This document shows positions 32,525 to 43,298 of a DNA stretch of 64,000 nucleotides, in pieces. The stretch comes from Acanthosepion esculentum. Its lineage: Eukaryota > Mollusca > Cephalopoda > Sepiida > Sepiidae. A model generated the notes under the pieces. It ran no database searches. It was not told where the DNA came from and saw nothing but the letters and a program-made list of their open reading frames with translations. Within the stretch, counting starts at the first letter, position 1. Every line of letters starts with the position of its first letter. The position numbers were made by a program, and so were the translations under genes. The stretch lies in contig OZ038508.1 in assembly GCA_964036315.1 (NCBI GenBank), positions 47,980,524 to 48,044,523 on the forward strand. Reading direction: 5' to 3'.

Positions 32525-32720
32525 TATAATTATTTTTTTAAAAATAAGTGTTCTCATTTTTCAAAAACAAGGGTTAAAAGCTCCGTTTTATCCTGAAGCG
32601 ATATTTTTGGGGTTCTAAAAAATTTCGCTTGAGGATGAAACAGAGCTTTTGGCTCTTGTTTTTGAAACATGAGATCTCTTATGTAGCGACGGAATAATTT
32701 TTTAAAAATAATTATTATTA
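32519..32720. repeat. two inverted copies of a hairpin repeat
   Basis: The left arm (about 32519-32605) and right arm (about 32625-32715) are diverged inverted copies. Shared landmarks are ttcaaaaacaagg/ttgtttttgaa, aaaagctc/gagctttt and the outer ataattattttttaaaaata. The right arm also matches 28428-28493 on the opposite strand. No coding content. Confidence 0.6.
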
Positions 32721-33022
32721 TAATTCGGGCTCTTCTTTTGTATCGAGCACTGTTTTTTGGAAAATAAAAACAAAAATAATAAAGAACTTCGGATTATTTA
32801 CCTAACGTGTTCTTTCCTATTTTTCTATCTACTTGCAGACATAGTCACTCCCCACCACAGGTATGTAAGTTGCCGATTCGTCAGTGAATTTAATCCTTGC
32901 GGAGATACATCAATCAATTAGCCATGGTGCGTAGTGCCCATGCTTTAAAACGACGTTTATCTTTAAATACATTCTTCCCAACTGGTTAATTATTCAATTA
33001 CTCAGTAATCGACATACACATA

Positions 33023-33040
33023 CACACACTCGTGCGCGCG

Positions 33041-33118
<78 letters not shown>
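33023..33118. repeat. (CT)n and (TA)n microsatellites
   Basis: CT-rich from about 33041 to 33084, then TA to 33118, preceded by a GC-alternating cgtgcgcgcg. Confidence 0.95.
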
Positions 33119-33120
<2 letters not shown>

Positions 33121-33339
33121 TTTCTCTCTTTCTCTATTTCTTTTTCTATTTGTCTCTCTAATCTCGTTTCCATGTCAAACACGATGATCGCATTTCTACC
33201 ATTCATTTTCAGATGATTTAATACCTGTTCTGCTTTTTCATTTCTTTTCCATTGTATCTTGCCATTAATTTCCTCTTGAATCAGGGTTGTCTCGTGAGAG
33301 ACGACAGTAAATGTGACACAGAAAACAGCAGGTACGTGG

Positions 33340-33490
33340 GATAGGTAAATGATGCCTTTCAGAAGCTAAGCAAAGGATTGATATCGGAAAAATGGCTTCA
33401 AAATCAAAGAGTGCTCACATCTAATCTCCTGTATAGCAGTGAATTCTGGACAATCTCCACACTGATACAGAAGGTAACAAAAGCAGCAGA
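33340..33490 (+). pseudogene. RTE-type LINE reverse-transcriptase fragment
   Basis: Translation reads VNDAFQKLSKGLISEKWLQN, then RVLTSNLLYSSEFWTIST, then an EKxxxAAE-like stretch, matching the FQKLSKVLRN ... LLYGSEAWTI region after the RT palm in RTE-type LINEs. It is short and isolated, and its stop-free run is only ~50 codons. Confidence 0.5.
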
Positions 33491-33821
33491 GTTTTTTTTT
33501 TAATCGTGTCATCCCAAGTTAGCCAGTAACACCACTAAGTCACAACGGGTACTAGGAGTGAAATGGGAAGACTTTAAAAGGAACTGTAAAAATGCAATCC
33601 TAACTATGAAACAAGGGATAAATGTCTATTCCTGTTCAAAAGATGGGAAAGGAGTGTGAACCAAAGAATCCACAGATATGTCTATTCCTATTGAGGAAAA
33701 AAATAAAATAAATAGTAAATAAATGATTTTAACGTACTCCCTAATCTGACTTTATCATATTCATGTTCATACCTATCATCTCAATCCCAAAAGAAAACAA
33801 AATCAACGTAAAACTATGAAC
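33491..33821. other. no gene recognised
   Basis: Unique-looking DNA with a T run at 33493-33502. No open frame of note. Confidence 0.4.
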
Positions 33822-34280
33822 GTTTGGTTTGGTTTCTTTTACGGCATATCAACCTCAATGGGTTATTTAATGCCGACAAGGTTTTTTCCTGATAATATTT
33901 TGTTTTGTCAAAAATCTATTTCTGGTAATATTTTTTCCCTCAAAAATGTATAGCTAAGTAATATTATTTTAAAAAATGTATTTCCGGTAATTGTTTCTTT
34001 TCTTGAAAAAATTATTTCAGGTAATAATTTTTGACAAAGTAATTCTGGTATTAAAACCTATTTTTACACTTTCATAAGGCTTTTTAATTCAGTTTGGGGG
34101 TTAACTATTTGCCCATAGCTGGTACCATACCAGGTGCTACCCCACCTTCCTGGGAACACCAGCAATTAAGAGGTGGTTCCATACTCCACACAACCTCCTG
34201 ATCAGTGGCCTTGCTGTTGGATGTAGTTTATCGTCTTACCCTGGACGCGGATGTAGTTTATCGTCATACCCAGGACGGAC
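33822..34280 (-). mobile_element. VNTR retroposon, copy 1
   Basis: Plus-strand order: gtttggtttggtttctttta, acggcatatcaacctcaat, five or so ~31-bp units built on ggtaatattttttc and caaaaatgtat, then a unique part (tgcccatagctggtacc, acctcctgatca) to tcatacccaggacgg. The likely sense strand is minus, since then the gtttggttt end becomes an AAACC-rich 3' tail. Related copies lie at 35619-36084, 48463-49490, 52558-52655 and around 41046-41650. No coding capacity. Confidence 0.75.
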
Positions 34281-34379
34281 TATTAACGTCAGGCAAGTAT
34301 TAGTAGCTAATACTAAAAAGTAACGCATCTCACCTTTTAAAGAGAAAATCTAAATATACGAATTTATTATCTTTGTTAA

Positions 34380-35310
34380 TTATTTCACAGCAAATTAGGC
34401 AATATGGCCCACTAAGATGCACGCGGTTACTGGGCGCAAAAGAGAGTAAGACTTCACTGAGGATAAAAGACAAGATATGAATAGGATTCAGAAGAGTACG
34501 ATTGGCGTTGCAGTTATATACTTGAAGACTCTAAGTAGCAGAAAGCAAGAAACCAGGAGAGAGTTCCACGAACGAGAAGTGTGAGCGAAAAAACTATTAT
34601 AATAGAACTTACGATTTCATCTAGCTAGTTAAAGAGTAAACCGATGAGACATAGTTGGCAATGTAGTATTCTCTTTAAATGCAGTCAACCGAGGCTCAAA
34701 CGGTGAAGAATCATCAAAGTAACTGCCATTAAAATATTTATAGAAAGGAGAGAGGGATGACTTTTCAAGGCCCTGGGAAAATTACTGAAGTCCAGTTCCC
34801 ATGTCAGGATCCATTACATTACCGACCCTTCTATGGATTTTATCAAGAATCTCTAGATATATATTAAGAGCATCAGATATAGCAGAAATATTCCTTACAC
34901 GGATGAATATTAAATTTATAAATGTCCATGGGGTCCTATGACAAGAAAAGATGTCTGACAGGACACAGGGAAGAAACTATCAAAGCAGCAGATAATACAA
35001 TAGATTCAAATTCAATATAGTCGATCCACTTCATGTCAGTGGAAAACGTGAGCCCATGAAGGCGAGAAACATTGCTCTCCTTTGATGATGGAAGATAGAA
35101 AAAGTTATCTATGACGATTAAATGGTAGCAGTTTTGTGTCGGAGGCGTTAAAATGTACAAGTCCTTCCTTGCTTCTAGTTAACCACTGACTGGAAGTCAT
35201 TTTAGAGAGTAGTTACCCGCTTTATATTGTCGGACCTGTCGGAGTATCTACGGACCAAGACAGGAGTTAATAGCTGTGTCATCAGCATATTATCAGAATT
35301 ATTGGGATCC
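34380..35310 (-). pseudogene. Jockey-type LINE, RT C-terminal part and 3' end
   Basis: The minus strand contains ADDTAINSCLGP (the YADD block, near 35285-35250), then an open run 35160-34936 with SRLHGLTFSTDMKWIDYIEF, matching SLRLLGLTLSADLRWNKYIE of the element at 54448-57490. Later blocks (finger and tail regions) are recognisable only by nucleotide similarity down to the 3' end near 34380 (attatttcacagcaaattag, compare ttcaccccaagcaagg). Many stops. Confidence 0.75.
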
Positions 35311-35605
35311 TACACAAGTAAACAACTCGCATTAAATAAAATACATTTCACCAGAAAAATGGTTTTAAAGGGTGTACAATATACTTAATATTTGTATAAA
35401 AAATTATTTTTCGATTACAAAGTTAAAGCTAGCAGATAAAAAACAGCGAGGTGTCCCAACAGATGTGCTTTTCTTTAGAGAATTGAACCTGACTATATAA
35501 TTATGGTTTCCAGTAGCCTAATTGGTAGTTGGCTATTTTAACTTAAGAATTAAATTTCCCAATGCTAAGAAAATACGTGTCGATCCCTTTCAGAGACCAC
35601 TTTTT

Positions 35606-36097
35606 TATTAAGACACTCGGTTTGGTTTGGTTTATTCTGATTTACGGCATATCAACCTCAATTGGTTATTTAATGCCGACAAGATTTTGAGGATAGGTTC
35701 GTATGAATATAATATGTATTTGTAATAAATCAGTTTGTAAATAAGCTTTCTTTGACGTATATTTCGAAGATGGTTTTTGGCGGGAGTCAAATGACTTGCT
35801 GGTAATTTATTTTTCAAAAATATATTGCTGGTCATATTTTTTCTTCAAAAATGTACTATAGGTATTTTTACTATAAAACCTTATTTTTACACTTTTATAA
35901 TGTTTTCTCTTCCGATTGAGGGAGTTAACTATTTTCCCATAGCTAGGACCCTAACAGGTGCTACCACACCAGGTCATGGAGGAACTGGGAATAACAATAA
36001 GTAAGTTGTGATTACACGCTCCTCAAAACCTCCTGAACCGAGGCCTTGCTTCCGGGTGTAGTTGCCCGTCATACCCAGGACGCTATTAAGACACTCG
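35606..36097. repeat. 14-bp target-site duplication around VNTR retroposon copy 2
   Basis: tattaagacactcg occurs at 35606-35619 and 36084-36097, exactly bracketing the element. Duplications of this length are produced by LINE-type retrotransposition. Confidence 0.85.
35619..36084 (-). mobile_element. VNTR retroposon, copy 2, with target-site duplication
   Basis: About 465 bp bounded by gtttggtttggtttattctg and catacccaggacgct. It contains the acggcatatcaacctcaatt block, about two ~31-bp VNTR units, and the unique end with tagctaggaccctaacaggt and acctcctgaaccgaggcc. Short VNTR, clear borders and the 14-bp duplication define the unit. On the minus strand it ends in AATAAACCAAACCAAAC, a tail-like sequence. 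No polymerase III boxes are convincing. Confidence 0.85.
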
Positions 36098-36298
36098 TTT
36101 CAAGAAAATTAACCTTCATGTAGTCTTGAAATGAACAAATAATAAATTTGCGCATGTGAAATTGAGTTTCGGCCTATCAGACGTTAATAAGCTCATCTTA
36201 GAGCATTATTCGATGCAGATGGCTAAATATCTTAACTATTTCAACTCCTACTATCGTAAGTACGGCAAATCATAATAAACCAAACATTTTTGTTTGAA

Positions 36299-36731
36299 GA
36301 TGTAACTGATGCATTATTATCATAGTTCCGACTCTTATCCGCATCTTTATTTTCAAGTTCACGACGTTTCGTCAATTGTATGCTCCGGCTTTCGTCAGGA
36401 CACATGGCCATGTGAATAAAAGCGTTGGTTGGATCCAGCAACTTGACCGAAAGTGTTGTGAGTTCAATACCTGGCTATTACAGTGGTAAACAAAAACTTT
36501 GAAAGTTGGGCTAATGGGAGATAACAGACACATACGGAAGAGACATGGCACGTGGATCGAGAACAATCTACCCCGGTGGACGAAATAAAGGGTTCAGTTC
36601 GAAATTCCAATCACCTGAAGAAGGCTGGAGCGTACAATGACAGAAACGTCGTGCATATGGTAAATAAGATAAGGACAATAATCCGAAAAATGTAAATAAT
36701 CACAATACCTCATCTCATAAATATAGTCAGA
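36299..36731. repeat. inverted pair of a GAAACGTC-containing repeat
   Basis: 36299-36425 on the minus strand (ctgacgaaagccggagcata, then ttgacgaaacgtcgtg, then gatgcggataagagtcgg) is homologous to 36595-36731 on the plus strand (ctgaagaaggctggagcgta, gacagaaacgtcgtg, gataaggacaataatccg). CUGANGA and GAAACGUC recall a hammerhead, but no stem II can be formed between them. Likely terminal repeats of a Penelope-like or similar element. Confidence 0.6.
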
Positions 36732-37360
36732 TGTAACTGATAATTTTTTTAGATAGTAGTTTTAATGAATTTATAATGTCTTTGTGTTAATAATATTTAA
36801 TTCTTCTGTTTTTTCTATATTTTTCACATATGCTATAATCCTTGCATGAAGCTCACTGTCGAAGTTAGCGCCATTTTTTTTTAGTGTGCTGCTAAACTCA
36901 CATCATAGCAAAGGTAATAGCCTCGTGTTAGCTCAAAAGAAATATACATCTCAGAAATAAAACAAAAGGATACCAGTGAAAGCATAGATACTTGTACATT
37001 CATCTCATACAATTTATTCATTATTTTTGTGCATTGGTGCGTATATTTTTAATTGCAGATGTTTTATGATTGCAATGTGATGAAAAGGAGAAGTCACTCC
37101 GTATTATTACACTCCATGTCACACAGAGAGAGAAGTTGGACACGTGTTGAGTGTCCTAAAATTGTTGTCGAAGAAATTGAAATCAACGGCTTTTGGTGGG
37201 CTGTCCATATTACCGGCAGGAAATGTTTCTTTTGCATTCTGGGGGAACTTATTATTTTTATATTTATTTAATTTATTTTATACAATATTTTCATGTTAGT
37301 GTTTTATTTTATTTATAATATTCATTATCATTATTATTTTATATTTTATTTTTATTTATT

Positions 37361-37362
<2 letters not shown>
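36732..37362. other. no gene recognised
   Basis: AT-rich. A 72-codon plus-strand frame (37053-37271) with a hydrophobic end has no known motif. Confidence 0.4.

Positions 37363-37441
<79 letters not shown>
37363..37441 (+). repeat. (AAT)n microsatellite
   Basis: About 80 bp of AAT repeats immediately before R4/Dong-type fragment 3. Confidence 0.97.
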
Positions 37442-37444
<3 letters not shown>

Positions 37445-37934
37445 ATACGACCTGTTACAATTCTATGGGACTACAAAATACACACTGACAGAACAATCAA
37501 AGCCAAGCGCCCAGACATTGTTATTAAAGATCACAAACAAAAAAAATGACTCCTTATTGATATGGCAGTCCCTGCAGACTGCAATGTATCTTTGAAGATA
37601 TTCGAAAAGCTGTCAAAATACAAGGACCTTGAAATAGAAATCTCAAAAATGTGGCACATGGTAACATCAACAATCCCTGTTGTAGTTGGAGCCTTAGGAT
37701 TAGTTGGAAAAGATTCCAGTAGACTAATTGAAGGGATCCCTGGAAGTCCATGCCTCAAAGAGATACAAAAAATTATTCTGACAAGTACAGCCCACACTTT
37801 ACGAAGGGCTTTATCTATGTAATTTTCTTTTTCAGTGGAAAGTGTCATGATGCCATTTCTAACCTTAGGTCCCTGGGCGGGATCCGGAAAGAAATGTGTA
37901 AACGCCAGATATCAAAGAAAATAAATAAATAAAT
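37442..37934 (+). pseudogene. R4/Dong-type LINE endonuclease, fragment 3 (best preserved)
   Basis: The reading frame gives EIRPVTILWDYKIHTDRTIK, AKRPDIVIKDHKQKK, a TGA stop at 37547-37549, LLIDMAVPADCNVSLKIFEK, LSKYKDLEIEISKMWH, IPVVVGALGLV, GIPGSPCLKEIQKIIL and HTLRRALSM with a stop at 37820-37822. RPD, IDMAVP and KYKDL correspond to the catalytic core of the restriction-like endonuclease that nicks the target in R4/Dong-type LINEs. Except for one stop it is intact, but the RT is missing. The 3' tail matches fragment 1 (gggcgggatccggaaagaa, gccagatatcaaag) and ends in (AAT)n. Confidence 0.85.
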
Positions 37935-37943
37935 AATAATAAC

Positions 37944-37985
<42 letters not shown>
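37935..37985 (+). repeat. (AAT)n microsatellite, LINE tail
   Basis: About 50 bp of AAT, with one AAC, at the 3' end of fragment 3. Confidence 0.95.
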
Positions 37986-37987
<2 letters not shown>

Positions 37988-39086
37988 TGTTCCTACAAGA
38001 GATATTTAGTATCATCATCTTTTTTACCATTTGCAATTTTACTTCCGGAAATGATTTTTTTTACTTCCGGAAGTGAGTGATTTTTACTCAAACTAAACTT
38101 ATCCCAGGTTATGTTCTTGTATAATAAAATTATTTCTTTTCAATGACGAAGTATCGCTGACGAGACATTAAAATGAAAATATTTTTACAAGTCGTTTACT
38201 ATATTTAACAGGTACACACACTCAGCGTTTAGGCGGAGGCGTTTGGTTTATAGAATTGATGTAGACTTTAGAAGGAACCGGAAACCCAATCCTAAACAAG
38301 AAACAATCGATAAACCTCTGCTCTCGTTCAAAAGTAATTGGAAGAGATCGGGCTTTCAGTCAGAAACTAATAGTCGCCACGCTGACGACAACACATCAAC
38401 AGGCGCACGAACAGCGTTCAGAAATGTGTTATTTACTCGCAGATCCCCCCACGGTGGTGTGATGTGGCACAAAACCGGTTCAAAGTGGGGATAACAATCG
38501 CGTGCACCTGGGATAAGGCCAAAACTTGTCCAGTCCCCGCAACCACAATCGCGCTGGCGACGATATTCCACCGACTCAACCTCTTTGATGCAACGATGGA
38601 GCTGATGCCACAGGACATCTCTCATTTATTTTATTTTTTTGTGTTCTGTTCAAAGACAGAAGCACAATTGTGAGGGAAAACATGTGTCTGAAGGCATTTG
38701 ACAAAACATTCAGAACTTTTTGCCGAAGCACCTAACTCTATTGGTTTATACAGGAACCGGAGATGGATACCTACCATTGCTCTGAAAAAACATTTGCGTT
38801 TATTTATCAACGAGTCTTGTGACACGACTCGAATTTTTAATTTCAGCAGAGAATACAGACAAAACATGGGCGATTCCTCCGACAAGATAAATGACTTCGA
38901 TTCCTACACATATACCTAAGATTCATCGGTAGAATAAGGTGTATGGCCCTTTAAATTTCTGATATATCCATGATGTAATATTACGGTATTCAATGCAATA
39001 CAGTGAATTATATATTATAAAAGCAGGTGAGGAATTTTTCTTCATTTTAAACATAATTTTCCTATTTCTTACTTTGTTTGTGAAAG
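37986..39086. other. 1.1 kb without recognised gene; GC-richer core
   Basis: 38380-38620 has higher GC content than its surroundings and open frames on both strands (minus 38356-38625, 89 codons, starting MRDVLWHQLHRC; plus 38243-38494). None shows a domain I know. 38050-38070 has two acttccggaa repeats. This could be a decayed exon or repeat, but nothing supports a choice. Confidence 0.35.
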
Positions 39087-39715
39087 ATCTTTCGCTCTCT
39101 TATATCTTATATCTCTCTTATCTCTTTTATAGCGTATCTCTCTTATATCTAATCTCTTTCATCTTTCCTATCATTTGACTCTTTTATTTATTATCTCTCT
39201 TATCTGTTATCTCTCCTATATCTTAAATCTTTTTATATCTTATCTCTCTAATCTCTCTTATTTCTAATCTCTTTTATCTCTCCTATTATTTGACTCTTTT
39301 ATTTCTTATCTCCCATATCTCTTATCTCTCCTATATCTTAAATCTTTTTATCTCTTATCTCTCTAATCTCTAATCTCTCTTATTTCTAATCTCTTTTATC
39401 TCTCCTATTATTTGACTCTTTTATTTCTTATCTCCCATATCTCTTATCTCTCCTATATCTTAAATCTTTATATCTCTCGTCTCTCTAATCTCTAATCTCT
39501 CTTATTTCTAATCTCTTTTATCTCTCCTATCTCTCGACTATTTTATTTATTATCTCCCATATCTCTTATCTCTCCTATATCTTAAATCTTTTATCTCTTA
39601 TCTCTCTAATCTCTTATCTCTCTTATCTCTAATCTCTTTTATCTCTCCTATCTCTTGACTCTTTTATTTATTATCTCCCTTATCATTTATCTCCCTTATC
39701 TCTTATCGCTCTATT
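39087..39715. repeat. pyrimidine-rich tandem repeat, ~121-bp period
   Basis: Built from tctctta/tctaatc-like short words organised into a longer unit. The landmark cctat(t/c) followed by gact recurs at about 39167, 39282, 39404, 39526 and 39647, giving spacings of 115, 122, 122 and 121 bp. About five copies. A small related patch lies at 40318-40430. Confidence 0.85.
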
Positions 39716-40454
39716 GTATCTCATAATTTGAATATGCGCTCTTTAGCGCTAGAGGGCGTTGTCAGTGATGTTCTGAATTGGGTAATTGGGCAGTTTCGGG
39801 TCTTTCAAACTTCATACTTCCCTCACCAAGTCGACCCCATCAAAGCTGATTAGTCTCTGAGGCGCCCCCAATCTAAATTAACAGCCTGCAGTCACTAACT
39901 TATATTACGCAAACCCTACCCCTCTGTCACGCATTTGATTGGAAGTTGACCAACAACCAATCGCTATGGTGTGAGCTTTTATTTAAGTTGTTAAACGGGG
40001 GATTTTTCATTTTTTTCTTTTTTAAGTGAATGCTCATCGGGTTACTCCGAAGGTAAATTTGTCATTTCCGGTTAGTTTTTTTTTTTTTTAACTTTTTTTT
40101 ACTTTTTTTTTTTTCAAGTTTCATCGCCCCACCTGATAATTACTCTTAGTAAAAAAAAATAAATAAAAAATGCAACCTTAAAATAATTGGAAATTTACAT
40201 TGTTTTTACGATTAAAATAAATAAATTACGATATTGCATATCAGGAATTTTTCTTTATTTTCAACGTCATTTTCCTATTTCATGCTTTGCTTCTGAAAGG
40301 GATCATCAGCTTTCTAATATCATATATCTCTGATATCTTATATATCTCTTATCTCCCTCATCTCTTATCGTTTTTATCTCATCTTTCTGTTAACTCTTTT
40401 ATCTCCCTTATCTTTTTCATCTTATACAGTTATTCAGTTTTCTCTAAAATTTCG
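39716..40454. other. no gene recognised; two CCAAT-like sites
   Basis: gattggaagttgaccaacaaccaatcg (two CCAAT motifs in opposite orientation, about 39938-39963) precedes tatttaagttg (about 39980) by ~20 bp. This spacing resembles core promoters but no gene follows. T-rich and A-rich runs fill 40070-40260. Confidence 0.3.
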
Positions 40455-40710
40455 GCATTGCTGAAATGTTCAGTCTATGGTATTCTCAGCATCCTTCTGT
40501 AGAATTATATTTCTGTTGCTTCAAGTCGTTTTGTCATGCGTAAGGAGATTGTTTAACATTCACTGCCATATAGAAATACGGATATTACACGACAGTTCCG
40601 TCCTCTTTACTTTATTTCTAACGAAATCTTCCCGTTTCTCAGTACTTTGCTTAGCTTTTGGAAGACAACTTTGGCTATTTTAATACAGCTTCGGTTTTCG
40701 GTGTCGCATC
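40455..40710 (-). pseudogene. RTE-type LINE reverse-transcriptase fragment
   Basis: The minus strand reads, in shifting frames, AKVVFQKLSKVLRNGKISLE, then weakly the LLYGSE block, and near 40500 the region equivalent to YRRMLRIS (rc of ctcagcatccttctgtagaa). The same tcagcatccttctgtagaa string occurs at 23289. It is short and full of frame changes. Confidence 0.55.
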
Positions 40711-40736
40711 TTAGGTGGCGCTATTTCATTTTCATG

Positions 40737-41557
40737 GTATGTTCATCTACTTTCATTTCAAACCCCGGACCGGTGACAATAGAAAGGGGTCACCGGCTGT
40801 CTCGTAAGTTGAGATACTGAATAATGATTAAACTGTAAGACAAAAACCGTATTTAAAGAAAAACAAAAAAACCGAGACCCCCCACCAAAAAAATGTCATT
40901 TAGGAAAGGAGAAAACAATACAAAAAAAAAGTTGTTGACTAAAGGGGAACAAACATCTGAGAAATAACAAAATCAAAGCAAAATATGATGGAAAAAAGAG
41001 TGAAAATAAACTAGAAAAATACGACATAATAAAGAACGAAAAACCGTCTTTTTATAGTAAAAAAAAGTACTTGTAATCTATTTTCTTTAGAAATAAAATT
41101 ACCAGCAATACATTTTTTAAATGAAATTACTAATGCTTCCAATAAAATTAAATGTTGGTATTAAATGACCCATTATATGTTGATATGCCGCCAAGCAAAC
41201 AAAGAACGAAAAGAAAAAGCATTACGAGAATAACATATAAAACAACTAAGTGGTATGTTGATCGACTTTCATTTCAAACTCCGGACAGTTAGCAACAGAA
41301 GGGTCACCGGCTGTCTCGCAAGTTGACATACTTAATAATGATTAAACAGTAAGACAAACAATTTACGTAAATAACATATAAAGTAAAAAAAAGAAAAGAA
41401 AGTCATTTAGGAAAAGAGAAAACAATACAAAAATTGGTTGTTGAGTAAAGGGTAACAGACGGCATCTGGGAAATAGCAAAAACAAAACAAAATATGATGG
41501 AAAAAAGAGAAAAATAATTTTGAAAAAAAAGGACATAATAATAAACGAAAAACCGAG
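40737..41557. repeat. tandem duplication of a ~310-bp block
   Basis: 40737-41045 and 41250-41557 are clearly homologous (tatgttcatctactttcatt / tatgttgatcgactttcatt, ggtcaccggctgtctcg, aaaatatgatggaaaaaaga, gaacgaaaaaccg), about 512 bp apart. Between and after them lie pieces of the VNTR retroposon. Confidence 0.75.
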
Positions 41558-41650
41558 CTGGGTATGACGATAAACTATATCTGGCGGCAAGGCCACAGAT
41601 CTAATGATTGTCGGGAACGTGAAAGCACTTCTTAATCATTGCTGTTCCAA
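41046..41650 (+). mobile_element. VNTR retroposon, split pieces
   Basis: 41046-41215 has, in plus sense, ataaaattaccagcaataca and tgttgatatgccgccaagca, the VNTR and tail part. 41550-41650 has agctgggtatgacgataaac and the head part (rc of the end gtcatacccagg). Tail precedes head, so the element was rearranged by the duplication of the 310-bp block. Confidence 0.55.
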
Positions 41651-42023
41651 GGTCCATTTGTAAAGATCTGTATGTTAATGTAACCCCTGGAATTTATATT
41701 TACGTAAATTACGACAAAATATGAAACAATAATAAGGAACACAAAAACGTTTTTTACAATAACAAACAATATTCATATTTATGTATATCAATGATATACA
41801 AGCATAATTAATACGAGTTACTTCCCTTTGACTGGAATTAAAGGAATTTACTAAGGAAATAGTTTTTATCTGAGCTCATAGAAAGTTGAATGAACTTGCC
41901 GCTCAAAATGTTCACCGTGAGAGAGTTGAAAGAATTCTGGAAATCTGAGAATATGTTAATAAACATTTGCTTCAGAAGAGTTGAAGGAGTGAATATAATT
42001 AAGTTTCTGTTGATAGTAATATT
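41651..42023. other. no gene recognised
   Basis: AT-rich unique-looking DNA without open frames of note. Confidence 0.4.
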
Positions 42024-42139
42024 CTGTAATGTTTGTAATTAAGTTTCCGTACGTACGTGTATGTTTGGTTGTGTGTATATATTTTTGTCGGATTTTGCTC
42101 CTCCATAATTCCCTAATTGTTCACTAGAGGACGCTCTCT

Positions 42140-42190
42140 CTTCAGTATAAATACTGGGCGACTTCTCGCCTCGTTCTCTTTTTCATTTCT
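42140..42190 (+). promoter_or_regulatory. candidate TATA-box promoter
   Basis: cagtataaatactgggcgac (42147-42166) is a good TATA box. A pyrimidine-rich cttttt-catttcttcattt initiator-like stretch lies about 30 bp downstream. It belongs to the LTR-like unit. Confidence 0.4.
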
Positions 42191-42399
42191 TCATTTCAGC
42201 GAACACATCTACATAGTAAATTCTCGCAGAAGATAGCGTCTTCCCATTTGTTTGAGACGCAGTGAACATTATACACACATACACGTACGTACGAACATTC
42301 AGCAAAATACAAACTCTTTACGTTCACACACAAACACAAATGTTAATGTCTTTGTCACTTGTAAATTTGTTGTTTAATACATATATTTGTTGACGTATA

Positions 42400-43298
42400 T
42401 ACGAGGGTCATTCAATAAATAGGGTTAATTTTTCGGTATAAGGAATTCTAATACAGATAGAAGCTTACTTTCTTTTTTTTTTCAACGTAGTCTTCCAGCA
42501 CCGTCACACAATTTTCCAATCTGTGCACAAGCTTCCGTATTCGCTCAGCGTAAAAATCTTTGGATTGATGTCTTAGCCAGTCGCTCACAACACTTTTTAC
42601 TTCATCGTCACTTTTAAACTTCGTGCCTTTCATGAACGCTTTCAAGGGATCAAACAGGTGAAAGTCTGAAGGGGCAAGGTCTGGGCTGTAAGGGGGATGA
42701 GGGAGCAGTTCCCAGCCCAGCTCGTTGATGGTCTGCACCGTTTGGGCTGCTGTGTGAGGTCTTGCGTTGTCATGATGCAAGATGACTCCTTCTGACTGAT
42801 GAGCCCTTCGTTTGTCCCAACAGATAAGCTCAAAGTCCTTGCAATGTCATCCACTGTCACCGTTCTGTCAGACTGAATGAGGTCATTGACTGATTCGATC
42901 ACCTTAGGAGACCTCACTTCTGTAAGCCTCCCAGGCCTGTCTTCATCCTCAACACTGCTCCGTCCTTCTTTAAACAATTTAGCCCACTTGTTGATATTTT
43001 TTGGCTTAAACATGTGGCACCATACACAGGGGACATTCTCCTATGAATTTCAACTGGTTTGCACCCTTCAGCAACCAAAAACTTGATAACTGACCGCTGT
43101 TCAATCCTGGAGCATGCTTCTTGGTTGGCCATCTTTGTTAATTGCCAAAACTCTCAAAGTGTTTTTTATAATCTGCAAAAGAAATTAAATCCACGTGAAA
43201 AAGAAGTAAAACAAAAAAAATAAAAGACAGTAAGCTTCTATCTGTATTAGAAGTCCTTATACCGAAAAATTCAACTTATATATTGAATGACCCTCGTA
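42400..43298 (-). mobile_element. deletion-derivative mariner with long inverted ends
   Basis: Ends tacgagggtcattcaat and reverse complement; similarity between the arms extends about 75 bp (to gatagaagcttact). A TA duplication flanks it (42398-42399, 43299-43300). 899 bp, shorter than a full mariner because the middle of the transposase is missing. Confidence 0.9.
42448..43132 (-). pseudogene. mariner transposase with central deletion
   Basis: On the minus strand the N-terminus starts at 43132 (MANQEACSRIEQRSVIKFLV), with a frameshift into FKPKNINKWAKLFKEGRSSV and the helix-turn-helix region (TVDDIARTLSLSVG). It jumps at about 42827 to WDKRRAHQSEGVILHHDNAR (second catalytic D), then YSPDLAPSDFHLF (third D) and the C-terminus at 42448. 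The part with the first catalytic D (usually GDEKW) is absent, roughly 90 residues. D2 and D3 have mariner spacing. It is inactive, but the ends could be moved in trans. Confidence 0.85.

Noticed and set aside
39938..39990. Histone-like promoter with two CCAAT boxes and TATTTAA
   Set aside because: No gene follows on either strand; the motif combination is short enough for chance.
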